64,000 bases of DNA from Diadema setosum (lineage: Eukaryota; Echinodermata; Echinoidea; Diadematoida; Diadematidae). A model generated the notes under the pieces. It was not told where the DNA came from. It was given only the letters and a program-made list of their open reading frames with translations, and did no database searches. The stretch's first letter is position 1, and every line of letters begins with the position of its first letter. The translations under genes and the position numbers were made by a program. The stretch lies in contig NC_092695.1 of the NCBI RefSeq assembly GCF_964275005.1, forward strand, positions 10,741,697 to 10,805,696, read 5' to 3'. Positions 1 through 57,015 of the stretch are shown here, one piece after another.

Positions 1-1219
1 AAATTTATTTATTTATTTTTTTTTTTTGCTGAATACTTGCCATGTTTGAAAGTGGGAATAGAACAAACAGGATTTTTTTTTTTCGGTCTTCCGTCATGGA
101 AGAATAACCTTAATATCATTCATATTATAGTTTACAGGGCATACATGTATAATCATTACAATGAACGAAATGGCCTCGCGAACAATTATGCACCAGAGTA
201 CACATTTACAAAGCATATCAAAAGCTGGGCCGTCAGAAGTTCCAGCACTCACCAGTTATACGCAACTATTATGTCCACCTTCTATGCTAGAAACCTTTAA
301 GGCTTTTATTCTTATTTGTAGTTTTTCTATTTTTTTTAACGCCTGTAACATTAAGTTTAAGAACTACATGGTTCTGTATGTTCACCAAAATTCTTCAAAA
401 AAATTAACATAACGTTAAGTAGAGACTAAAATTCCAAAATTACATTCACCAGACGTTTTTTAAGTTAAATTACGACTAGAAATTTATAAACAAATTGGTT
501 GATTTTCTCTTTCTACCTGTTGAAAATGTCTGAAGGAAGTTTTTTCAAATGACATGATTAGATATTGACGTCTTAGTGATTATTTTGAGTTTGGTGTAAT
601 GGATTCCGAAAAGGGCCTCTAAATTATTAGAGCTCATTAATTGGCCATCGATCAGAGAGACAAAATGATTCTGAATTGTGCGGATGAAACTTATACGGAC
701 AATGAGAAAATGGCATCAGAATGACTGTCAGTGAGAAAAGCACCGTTTTTCTGGCCACACTACAAATTGAGGACAAAAGAGCAATTGTTTATCCGATAAG
801 GAGGTATAACAATTTTATTATAAATAGTATATGGTAGTCAACTAGTCGCAGTTTTTTCGCATTTGAACCAAAAGTGTCATTCTTGAATCAGAAATTGCTT
901 TTGCATTTCTGTCATGAAATCAATCACTTGTTGTGTCTTAGCAATTTTTCCTATATGCAACAACCAATGCAACAAATCATTTTTATATCCGAAATTAAAG
1001 TATTCACACACACGCTGTATTAAAGCTCATCTTTTAAAAGGGTACGTAATGACCCGTTTTATTTCATCCGTATCAAAACTTTCCTATACCCCTCTCTAGT
1101 TGTTAGCCTTTACTTCGCATTTTCCTTGTGAGTCACTATTTAACCCAGCGACAGAGCCAATGCGCTGGTCCGAGATTTTTTGGCTGGTCCAGGCCTCACT
1201 GATTCTCAGTGGTCCGGCT
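1..1219. other. 3' flank of gene A
   Basis: No gene seen. Segments match the 3' flanks of the other copies: around 570-720 resembles 60480-60650, and 230-310 resembles 36050-36130. The flanking DNA was therefore duplicated with the genes. The minus-strand polyadenylation signal of gene A probably lies at 1058-1063. Confidence 0.6.
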
Positions 1220-13960
<12,741 letters not shown>

Positions 13961-14000
13961 TGTAAAATCTGAACCCGGTTCAATTCTATGCTGTTGTACC

Positions 14001-15200
14001 ATTTATATGAAGCAATATAGGTGGCGATAGTGTAGCATAATATTATACATCCACAACCTCTTTGTGCCGAGTTTCTTGAAACAGGGCCAGCTCCGATGCT
14101 ATACTATACCTCGTTCCTATACACGGTCACTAGATCTATAACGAAAATATGGACCTTTGATCCTTCGATCACCCACACCCCTGCATGGTCTTATGTAAGA
14201 ACCGCGTAAGCAAACAAAGTTGTCTGATACTAATACTGAATTGTAACTTCCCACGCTCAGTATTCCTTAATCTCTGTCATGATGATTTTTGATCCAAATC
14301 TGCAACGTCAACAGCACTCCATGAACAAACACATTAGCATACAGGTACTCACACACACATACAGAGAGACTCACATTATTTTCGTATTCTAAATTCGAAT
14401 TTCATTATGCAGTTTACCACATAATTTTGTATAGGGTCATGACATTCTTTCTGTCTTAAGATTATGAATATTTGCACAAAGTACAATCTAATCATTCAAG
14501 CATTAATTCTAGTGCACACTGGACGAGATAGAGTAATAGTTTAAGATCAAAGTGAACTGAAACTCGACTTTGTATTAAAAACGCATTCCTGTGTAATGTT
14601 TTCTGCAAATATTTAGCGGACATCACAGTAAAGTCAGAATATCTGATATAATTTTGCTGAATCATTCACTGGAATATCTAACGGGTTTCTGGAGTTTAAC
14701 TACAATATTGATTTTGATATTTGCTTTCCTCGATTTTGACATCTGTTAAAAGAATAACCCATGTTTTCTTTGTCAGCATGGTTTCCAAAGAACATGCAGT
14801 TTCAAAGATTTGTCCTGTGCAAAGGGGAAAAAGGCAATGATATTCCTGTTTCCCCCCTAAACGGCATCAACTTTTGCGAAATAAGGCTTTTTGATCATAG
14901 GATCATGATGACGCCATCGTCTTGCAAATGCAACAGAGATTTCATCTCTTTGCTTTTGATGGAATAGCACGTGTGGGTGACGCAACAACCTTTACTGAAG
15001 GTTGGGCACTTTGTTTTGCAGCAAAGCTGTGGACGTGTTGACTGGCCACATCTTAGTGTTAACCTTACTAAGGTACCTTTGGATCTGTCTTTAGGAGGAC
15101 GCTGATGTCAGCTGGAAAGCGACATCTCAAAGAAATCTTCATGATTGATTTTGCACTGCAGTAATTGGTTTTAGGGTCCAAGTTAGCTCCATGGTCCAAG
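14001..15200. promoter_or_regulatory. Conserved upstream flank of gene A (candidate promoter region)
   Basis: Close upstream lies a TATA-like CATATAAATGG on the coding strand (about 14000-14010). Blocks further out recur at the other copies: TTGATCCTTCGATCA with ACACCCCTGCATGGTCTTAT (about 14158-14195 and 32925-32962), CGTCAACAGCACTCCATGAA-like sequence, and GTCCAAGTTAGCTCCATGGT near 15177. Conservation of about 1 kb across paralogues fits a duplicated regulatory region, although plain shared ancestry would also explain it. Confidence 0.5.
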
Positions 15201-15239
15201 AAGTAAAGAGTAAATCATACTTACAAACGCATACACATA

Positions 15240-15355
<116 letters not shown>

Positions 15356-15699
15356 GTGTGTACATATACGCACACACGCACACACATGCACATCAAGACA
15401 AAAACAAACACACCACCACAGGACTCGACTGACCCCCGAGAGTGACCTCTCACTTTCTACCCAGAGCTTGACTGCAGGCACCAACTGAATTAATGGCTAT
15501 ACATGTTACTTTTTGTGTCTTACTATACTGATCATAACCTTGTGATAGTTTTAATGCAACAACAGTTTATAGTGTATATACAAAAGTAGGCTTTATGTGC
15601 AAATCCTGTTCTACTCCGGAAACCAAAGATAGCTCGGTCACAGTAATGGTTCACATTTTAGTATAGTTTTTTTTCATCTTTTTTTAGCACATATAGGCA

Positions 15700-16022
15700 T
15701 GCCCCGCTTTTCTTATTTGGTACCATTAAATCACCCATTATCTTCTATCCGTTTTCCGTTTCTTTTTCACAAACACTGATTACGCGGGGCTTACAGCCAA
15801 ACAAGCTAGCTTTCATATAGGTCCCGTCATACTCCTCTTTGTTCGACCTCATTTCGATTTTGACCAGTTATCATTACAATTGTTGTGTTATCACCATGTA
15901 TATTGTTTGTTTTCTGCACATTGTTTACAAGGTAAAAGAACGTGTATTATTATTTCTGTTGTAATGTTCATAAACGAGAAATATGAAAATAAAATGAATT
16001 GAATTGAATCGAATGAATTGAA
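15700..16022 (+). mobile_element. Probable LINE 3' end
   Basis: Ends in 'ATGAAAATAAAATGAATTGAATTGAATCGAATGAATTGAAA', a polyadenylation-like signal followed by an (ATTGA)n tail. No coding remnant. It sits between genes A and B. Confidence 0.45.
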
Positions 16023-16123
16023 ATAGTTTTATTTTTCTTTGATCTCGATAATTACACAATAATTATCTAATATAGTTTCAAACATTGTATTTGCTCCGCG
16101 TATTGGCACTGATTGGCAATATA

Positions 16124-16127
16124 TACA

Positions 16128-16158
<31 letters not shown>

Positions 16159-16160
16159 TC
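16124..16160. repeat. (TA)n microsatellite
   Basis: TA run with one TATG interruption, next to the 238-bp tandem duplication. Confidence 0.85.
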
Positions 16161-16173
16161 AGATACATTTTGA

Positions 16174-16600
16174 CATATCTATATATCTATATATGCTTTA
16201 TACATGTATAATATAAACATTATATAAGTAATTATTGCGTTAATGAGCACAATTGTTTTATTATGTGAGAATGTTTCTTTTCATTATTGATCTCTCTGAC
16301 ACTTGAATAAAACATCTTACAAACAGGAAAGTTTCATGACACAAACTTGTCGAATTTGTATTGAATTATCTTCTATCTCATTTTCCATGTAAACAACGTA
16401 AACAGTGTAAACATATCTATATATCTATATAATGCTTTATACATGTATAATATAAACATGTATATATAAGGAATTATTGCGTTCGCGAGAACAATTGTTT
16501 TATTATGTGAGAATGTTTCTTTTCATTATTCATCTCTCTGACACTTGAATAAAACATCTTACAAACAGGAAAGTTTCATGACACAAACTTGTCGAATTTT
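16174..16600. repeat. Tandem duplication, 238-bp period, in the gene B 3' flank
   Basis: The block starting CATATCTATATATCTATATA at 16174 begins again at 16412, followed in both by ATGCTTTATACATGTATAAT, GTTTTATTATGTGAGAATGT and ACAAACAGGAAAGTTTCATG. The 3' flanks of A, C and D have one copy of parts of this (about 35750-35830 and 60230-60320), so B gained the second copy. Confidence 0.85.
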
Positions 16601-17095
16601 TCATGTTTCATTTTTCTCATTTTTCATGTAATAGTAAACAACGTCTTCAAAAGATGATTACATGGAATGAAAAAGTTTAATTCTATAATTCAGTTTTTCA
16701 TTAATATGGCATTTTACAGGGGGTGTTACTATTACAATGTCGTTTTGACTAATTGACCAAGGTATAGAGATTATCAAAGTAGGCTTATAAGAAAATTAGG
16801 CGGTCTTTTATGTTCAAGAACTCATCGGATTATACGTAGAATCTAAGAACGACATTATTAAAAAGTCCGCCAAAAATATCAAAAAAATTCTAATAAACGC
16901 TAAAACATACAGACTAAAATTTAAGAGTACAACATATATTATTTGGTAAACAAATAAATCGACTTTCAGTATCTGCCTATTAAAAATGTCTGAAGAAAAT
17001 CCTTCGAGTTATACATTGATATTGACGTCTACGTTTATTTCTTGTTTAGTGTGATAGATTACAGTACTGGATTCTTTGATAATAATGACCAAATC

Positions 17096-17280
17096 CCATG
17101 AGTTCGACACTGGGCGAATAAGGCCCATAAGTTCGACACTATAGGTATAAATCAGCCCACGAGTTCGACGTTACAACACGGGGCTCAATGTGTCGGCCTC
17201 GTGAGTCTTGTTTGCTTACTGTGGAACTCATGGGTTGTATGACCCGTGAGGTGTATGATTCGTGGGTGTCGAACTCGTGG
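17096..17280. mobile_element. Short MITE-like inverted repeat downstream of gene B
   Basis: Ends CCATGAGTTCGACAC and GTGTCGAACTCGTGG form a 15-bp inverted repeat with one mismatch, and GAGTTCGAC-like words recur inside. The same element is at 36446-36624 near gene C. I do not find it in the flanks of A or D. Confidence 0.65.
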
Positions 17281-17404
17281 CGTCCATCCTGTCTGGCTGT
17301 TTATTTTGAACTGTCCTTTTGAACCACTATTTAACCCGGTGACAGAGCCAGTAGTCTGATCAAACATTTTCTGGGCGGTCCAGGCCTCACTGGTCGCCAG
17401 TGGT

Positions 17405-32739
<15,335 letters not shown>

Positions 32740-32999
32740 TGTAAAATCTGAACCCGGTTCAATTCTATGCTGTTGTACCATTTGTATGAAGCAATATAGG
32801 TAGCGACAGTATATGGTATACATCCACAGCCTCCTAGTGCTGAATACCTTGAGACAGGGCCAACTCCAATGATATATACCTAGTTTCATTGCATGAGCAC
32901 GAGAACTAAGGGAAATATGGACCTTTGATCCTTCGATCATCCACACCCCTGCATGGTCTTATGTAAGAAGCAAACAAAGTCGTCTGATACTAATCAATG

Positions 33000-34020
33000 C
33001 TGATACTGACTTGTAACTTCCCACGCTCAATATTCCTTAATTTCTGATATGATAATTTCAGATCCAAATCTTCAACGTCTACCACAAAAAGCACTCCATG
33101 AACAAACACATTAGCATATACAGGCACTCTCACACACATACAAACAGACTCACATTACTTCCTTATTCTAAATTCGAATTTCATCAACATTCAGTATACC
33201 CCATATTATGCATAGGGTCAAGACATTCTTTCTGTCTAAAGGTTATGAATATTTGCACAGAGTATAGAATCTAATCATTCAAGTAATAGTCTTAGTGTAC
33301 AGATAGTTTGATAGTTTAAGATCAAAGAGTCTGAAACTGGATTCTTTTGTTAAAAACGCCTTCTTGTGCAGTGTTCTCTACAAATATTTAGCGGACATCA
33401 CGGTAAAGACAGAGTTTCTGATGGAATTTCGCTGAATCATTCGCTGAAATGTTTTATGGGTTTCTTGAATTTGACAATATTGATTTCGATATTTGCTTTC
33501 CTCGATTTCGTAATCTGTTAAAAGAATAAGCCATGCTGTGTCTGTCAGCATGGTGTAAAAAAGACATGAGTTTCAAAGATTTGTCTCGTGCAAAGGGAAA
33601 AATGTCACCGATACGCCCCCAAACGAGCTTCCCTCAAACGACATCGAGTTCTTAGGCATAAGACTTGTTGATCACGTGATCATGATGACTCTTTCGTATT
33701 GCAAATGAGATAGAGATCTTACCTCTTTGCTTCTCCTGGATATAGCAGGTCTGAGTGACGCAACAATCTTTATCTGAAGGTTGGGCACTTTGTTTTGCAA
33801 CACTAGCTGTTGACGTGTTGACTAGCCATTTCTGAGTGTTTACCTTATTCTAAAGGTACCTCTGGATCGGACGCTGCAGTATTGATGCCAGCTAGGAAAG
33901 CAACGTCTCAAAGAAATCTTCATGATTCTTTTGATTTTGAACTGCAGAAATTGGTTTTAAGGTCCAAGTTAGCTCCATGGTCCAAGTTAGCTCCATGGTC
34001 CAAGTAGTAAAGAGCAAAAC
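33000..34020. promoter_or_regulatory. Conserved upstream flank of gene B
   Basis: Matches the gene A flank block by block: CACTCCATGAACAAACACATTAGCA, TAGCGGACATCACGGTAAAG, GGTTGGGCACTTTGTTTTGC and a Tyr-rich CA tail. An 18-bp word (TTAGCTCCATGGTCCAAG) is tandemly doubled near 33970-34005, where gene A has it once. No gene is present. Confidence 0.5.
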
Positions 34021-34258
34021 AAATACACACACGCGCGCGCGCGTGTGCGCACACACACCCACACAAACACAGGCACAGGAAAAGCTCCACACGACTCGAC
34101 TGCCCCTTAAATATTTTTTTTTTCTAAGATTATTTGTCTACTGTGCAGTGGAGACGTCTCATATTTCTTTTTGGAAATTACATTTAATGTGAATAATGTC
34201 CTACGGAATAGGGAAATTGATGCGTTGCATATTTGATACCTTAATTATCGTCTACCAT

Positions 34259-34513
34259 ATATCGTCGCTGGGGCGACAAGACCTCGTATCTCAAAAATGT
34301 CAAATGTTCAAGAGAGCCAAAAAACATGGCGGCCAAAGCACTATACTGAATGGGATAGCCGTTCCTTTGACATGCTGTGGTGGCTTCATTTTTGGGGTAA
34401 GACAGCTGGGATTTGGACAGGACATCACTTAACCGATTATTTGACCACTAATGCAAAAAAGTCATTTTCACCAAAATTTGAGATACAAGGTCTTGTCACC
34501 CCAGCGACGATAT
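34259..34513. mobile_element. 255-bp MITE
   Basis: Left end ATATCGTCGCTGGGG and right end CCCCAGCGACGATAT are perfect inverted repeats, extending about 37 bp with three mismatches through GACAAGACCTCGTATCTCAA. No transposase. The flanks do not show an obvious target duplication. It lies between genes B and C and is not in the A-B spacer. Confidence 0.8.
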
Positions 34514-34519
34514 GCTCCC

Positions 34520-36440
34520 TTTTGAGGGATATAAAAACATTTTAAAATAATGAAACTTAGTGACATAGGAATAAAGATTTATCATTTCACTCTTTCGGGA
34601 GTCTCATATAGGCCTACTCTAATTACAAAAAGTAAACATTCTTATAATACGTGGATGGTTACTCCTCAACGCATTCCTTCAGGCAAATGTCGGAGGTATG
34701 TAAACAAGGTTCTCTATCATCGAAAATCATCTTCTCGTGTTTCGAACGGATACACTCGAGACTTTCAAATGCTATTAAATTTATTAAACTTTCTTTTCAT
34801 AAACCTACCCGACAGTAACAAAGTGGATCACCAGATTAACACAGCCACGAGGAAATCGAATATGAAGTTTATAAAACATGGTGAAGCCTGCAGGAGGTAA
34901 AACATACAACAAGAGGTTAATAATTATATTAAAAACATCTTTATGAATATTTATGATCATACTTTATGAATTCCAGCAAGCTTCGAATTTCAGGACAATT
35001 ATGAACTCGCGTCTATTGCACTTGAAAGCTTACCATAAATGTGCCAGAACATTCTATAAAAGTTTCTGCAAATTAGCAGACAACCTTAAGATTATAGGAG
35101 ATTATTAAAACATTAATCTTACGATTTCTGAACACGGAATATGCGATATTCACTTTTTATTCGCTTTTTCATATATCAATGAGGGAAAAAAACTTAAGAA
35201 ACTAAGAAACGCATATTAATTTGCAAGAAAAGAAAATTTACGTATGATCTTTATGATATCTCTGTATCTCCCAAAGATGGTAGAAATTTGAGGTGTTCTA
35301 TTTCAAATTTAGAAAATACAAAATAATATGTGGTCCTTCAATTTGTCTACTGAATTCTTAAATTCCTAATTAAAAGAGTGAAATAAAGAAATGTTTTAAT
35401 TCTTATCCCCTTCGCGACTTACTATGTACTCCCTATGTCATTCAAAATTTGAGTTGACAGAAAATTATCATCTTCACCCTTCACTTTCCCCATTTTGCTT
35501 TATTTGAGAATATAAAGAGATAAAAGGGAACGAAAACTTATTTCTCCTATTTCACGAATGTGTTCACTCATGCGTAAATTACCTTTGTACTAACAGGTTA
35601 AAACCATTTAGATAACCTTTAATACAGTATATGACAAAATACTTTTTATCAAAATCTTCTATGAAAAATATGAGCTGGAAAAAGTGTTTACTTTCTTTAT
35701 TTCGCTGAGTGTATATCAAAAATTACACGTATGGTAATTGAACACAATTGTGTGTATGTGCGAATGTATCTTTTTATTATTCATTTCTCTGACACGTGAA
35801 TAAAAACACCTTACAAATAGAAAAGTTTTATAACAGATATTAAGTGTCTAATTTGTATTGATTTATCTTCTATTTATCTCACTTGTTATAACACAAAGTC
35901 TACAAAAGATGATATCATGGAATGAAGAAATGATAATTCAATTTTGCATTAGTATTTTGTTTTACAGGGATTGTAGATATTAGAATGCACGAAATGGTGT
36001 TGCGAACAATTGATCATGGTAGATATTCACAAGGTGCAGCATTAGCTCATCATTAGTTCCAGCATTCAGCCGGTGATACACAACTATCATGTTTACTTTC
36101 TATTCTAGAAACCTTTGAGACTTTCCTTTTTTATTTGTATTTTTCATTTTGTCTTTTAGACCTGGTCAGTAACATGGGAGCTAAGAACGACATTATTATG
36201 TACGTCTGCCAAAATATTTCAAATTTCTAATAAAGGCTAAAATTCTGAATTACAAATCTACACCAGACATTCTTTTTTTATTCAACATTTGAAAACAAAT
36301 AATTTGACTTTCAATATTTACCTACTAAACATGTCTGAAAAAAAAAAAACAACCTTCAAATCACACAATAAGATTGACGTCTCTTTGATTATTTCGTGTT
36401 TAGTGTGATAGATTCCAAACTTGGATTCCAAATAATGTTC
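34520..36440. other. Spacer and 3' flank of gene C
   Basis: No gene recognised. A 116-codon open frame at 34550-34900 (plus) has no known motif and is probably chance. From about 35700 the sequence matches the 3' flanks of genes B and D (for example TGAATAAAAACACCTTACAA and ATGTCTGAA). Confidence 0.55.
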
Positions 36441-36445
36441 ACACC

Positions 36446-36624
36446 CCATGAGCTCGACACAGGGCGAATAAGGCTCATGAGATCGACACAATAGGTAAAA
36501 ACAGCCCACGATTTTGACGGGGCTTAATGTGTCGACCTCATGAGCCTTGTTTGCATACTGTGGAACTCATGGGCTATATGACTCGTTGGCAGTATAATAT
36601 GATTCGTGGGTGTCGAACTCGTGG
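36446..36624. mobile_element. Second copy of the GAGTTCGACAC MITE
   Basis: Ends CCATGAGCTCGACAC and GTGTCGAACTCGTGG. Same order of internal words as 17096-17280 (GGGCGAATAAGG, GGCTTAATGTGTCGACCTCA-like). It is about 525 bp from the gene C stop, against 125 bp for gene B, so extra DNA lies between in C. Confidence 0.65.
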
Positions 36625-37148
36625 CGTGCATACACCCGTTTGATGCAATCCCTCATTGAAGGCATGATTTACCACTTGCAGAAGAAACAAAAACCCAGCA
36701 TTAGTGCTTTGAAATAGATTTGAAATGTAAGGGATAAAAACAACCACTGTACAAATTTGAATCCGTATAATCGATGTTAAGTATTGTTGAATACACAAAA
36801 TATGAACAATGATTATATTAAAAATGTTTCCAGACTAAACCGTCGATTTTTAAGGTTTAAAGAGAGAAATACTAATATCTCCTTATATTTTAGACTTTAT
36901 TGAAAAAAAAATTATATGGTGGATGTTTTGTAATACAACAAACCTACACATATGCATCAAAAGTGATATCTTGAACATTTTTTTAAATCACTGCTATCAA
37001 AACGTAAACAGAACCTTTAAACCTTGCCCATCCTTTCTAGTTTTTAACTTTTCATTTTCCTTCTGGGCCACTATTTAACCCAGTGACAGAGCCAGTAGTC
37101 TGATCAAACATTTTCTGGGCGGTCCAAGCCTCACTGGTCGCCAGTATT

Positions 37149-54499
<17,351 letters not shown>

Positions 54500-54599
54500 T
54501 GTAAAACCCTGTCCTGGTTCTATTACTATACAGTTGTTTTATGACTGTACCATTCGCATTGGCAATTCTAGTGGGGGCAAGGTCGTACACGTACAAACT

Positions 54600-54735
54600 C
54601 TAAGAGTTGTGTGTGTGTTTAGTTACCTGTTAACTAGGAGCATAGATCGATGTTCAAATACAGACAGGCCTCTGACATATCGAGTGTGTCAAGTAATAAT
54701 ACTATCACACCGCATTGAAGCAGGGCCAGTTCCGT
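54600..54735 (-). pseudogene. Relic of cholinesterase exon 2 upstream of gene C
   Basis: CTAGGAGCATAGAT then GTTCAAATACAGACAGGCCT and CTGACAT repeat the 3' end of gene C exon 2 (53892-53940), including the TG run and donor side. The coding sense would be SEACLYLNI, with Cys lost to Ala-Cys order change (GAC to GCC), and a 4-base GATC insertion shifts the frame. ACTATCACACCGCATT nearby matches 54135-54150 of intron 1. A piece of about 300 bp was therefore copied upstream of the promoter and decayed. Confidence 0.75.
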
Positions 54736-55244
54736 TCTTCGCTTCAATACCCAGTAAACAAACGTACGTGACGATTGTTAAAGGCACATTCCAGACAATT
54801 TTCATAATTTCACATCATGTAGTACATAAATCGACTACTCCATGTATAGATTTGTGAAATTTATTGTGGTTCTTGAGCAGAGAAACAATACTTTGAAAAA
54901 CCTTAAACAAATTACACTGAACAAGGATGATGACATAGGAGGTTCACATATTTCAGAAATGTAGCACTGTAATTCCATTACAATACCGCTTGCTTGCGAG
55001 TTCACCTGTGAATAATCTATGCATGCCTTCTTCTTTTGTTGTGCTTCCTTGAGCCCCAACTCATGCATTCTTATGGTGACTCTGCCATGTCATCATCCTT
55101 GTTCATTGCAATTTGTCCTAAATTTTGAAAATATTCTTATTCTTCATCCCAATTACCACAAATTCTGAAACTCTGTCCTCAGTATTACTAATTTATAGTT
55201 GTTCATATGTAAAAACCTGAAAAATCATCCGGAGGTCTCCTTTA

Positions 55245-56970
55245 AGCGGGGTTCCCACTATCACGATTGGCGCCACGATTGAGACCGTGGTCTTGATCGT
55301 GAAGCAACCGTGGTGATCTTATCAGATCGTCACGATCGTATTAGATTGTATCAGATCTTGAGGTTGTGGCAATCGCGTTAATCGTAGAAAATTTTTGAAC
55401 AGTTCAATTTTTTTAAACGATTAAAAGAATTAATATTTGATCATGATCATCCCATCAGATTGTCTTGGATCGTATCAAAACGCAGCAAATCTTATCTAAT
55501 CGTGCTTCTTAATCGTGTTGATCGGGATCGACTTTTTCACTTTCCTTCTGCTTATTTTGCACATTTGCCTTTATTTTACTCGCAAATCGTATATATTTTG
55601 TATTCCGCGAGGTTGAATAAGGGAGAGGTGGCACAATGAAATATAAAATAATAACAGCACTGAAACATCCACCTGAAGCAGAATGTTTAACATACCCCAC
55701 AAAATAACTTTTGTGACTTTTGAAAAGTGACCATTGTCGTGGATGTAAGGTCACTCGTGCATGACTATAAAGGTCACTATCATTATTTTTCATATAGAAT
55801 TTAGTCAATAAGTGTAACAATACCCCTGCGAAATAATTTTGCTTAAGACTTTTTGTTGTTGTTAAAGAGTGCCATTATTTTAGGGGAGTTACCTTTCTGT
55901 TGTGTGTATGTCAGTTTTTGATAAACACTATTAAATAAAACAATAATTCAAGCCAAACCAACCAAATTGTAAATACCCCATGAGATAACGACATTTTGAA
56001 ATAAAATGCATATGATACATACTATGCGAATATGAAATCAAACACGCAAGCAATGCTATCAGTTCGTCAACTTTCTAATATTGAGCGTATATAATACATA
56101 TTATGTTAGCATTCAAAAAGATCCCGTCCTCTTTTTTAGCTTCAATTTCATCACACACAATTATTTTCTTCATGTATTTAAAAAAAAGGGGAAAACAACT
56201 GTCTTGATCTTTTTTTCTTGAGAAGATGAGGCACTGATCTGATCTTGTGTATTCTTTTTTTTTGGGGGGGGGGGGAGGATGAGCACGTCGATTCAATAAT
56301 CTATTAATTTCATTAGGTTAAGTTAGAGGAGGGACTGTCTGAGGTTGTGGCTGGCTATTGAAGGTGATACTTTATATCTGATAATAATTTAATCGTCATT
56401 CGCAACACTGCAAAGGTCACGTTCTCATCATCCTCAACCTGACAGCCCTTGCCATCGTCAATGGTTGTAGATAGTAGGCCTAATCACTCTGCAGAAGTTG
56501 AGGAAACAATGAAATCCATCGTCAGCCGGACTACAATATTCCCATTCGGGTCCAATCGCACCTTAAATGGGGGTCGCTTTTGATCCAGATCGTGAAAGAT
56601 ATCATATAATCTTATCTTACAACCCACATTAGTTCACGGTATTCGTATTGGAACGTATCAGAACGTAGCTGCACGCACCAAATCGGGGATTCTGATCGTA
56701 ATGATAGTGGTAGATCTGGTCCAATCATGGACTCAATTGGGACAATCCTATCGGATCGTATTTGAACGGGAGACCAGATTGTGACAGATCGTATTGCTTG
56801 AAAAAGACCAATCGTAACATATCGCATCCAAGCGAAGCAACACGTATTGACTCGCATAACCTCGTATCCAAACGTAAAATTTCAGACGAGTTCAACGAAA
56901 CGTCCACGATCAGTTACGAATGTCCAATCGTGGCGTTCGTAATAGATCGTACGAAAGTGGGAACCCCGCT
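55245..56970. mobile_element. 1.7-kb DNA transposon with AGCGGGGTTCCCAC ends
   Basis: Left AGCGGGGTTCCCAC and right GTGGGAACCCCGCT are perfect inverted repeats, flanked on both sides by TTA (55242-55244 and 56971-56973). Both subterminal zones are full of GATCGTA/CACGATTG words in two orientations. A 3-bp TWA duplication is typical of PIF/Harbinger elements, but I see no transposase and three bases can match by chance. The middle (55500-56600) is featureless apart from poly-G (56263-56275). Confidence 0.7.
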
Positions 56971-57015
56971 TTATGCAAAGACGGAACATTGATCCTTAGA
57001 ACATACACCCCTGGG

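Noticed and set aside
13961-14002. Upstream in-frame start (MVQQHRIEPGSDFT) for gene A and B
   Set aside because: In gene A it overlaps a TATA-like sequence, so it is probably not transcribed. It would also hide the signal peptide. Gene C lacks it.
34550-34900. 116-codon plus-strand open frame between genes B and C
   Set aside because: No recognisable domain, ordinary AT-rich spacer composition, no counterpart in the other spacers.
55245-56970. Firm assignment to PIF/Harbinger
   Set aside because: Only a 3-bp TTA flank supports it and no transposase is visible; left as a possibility.
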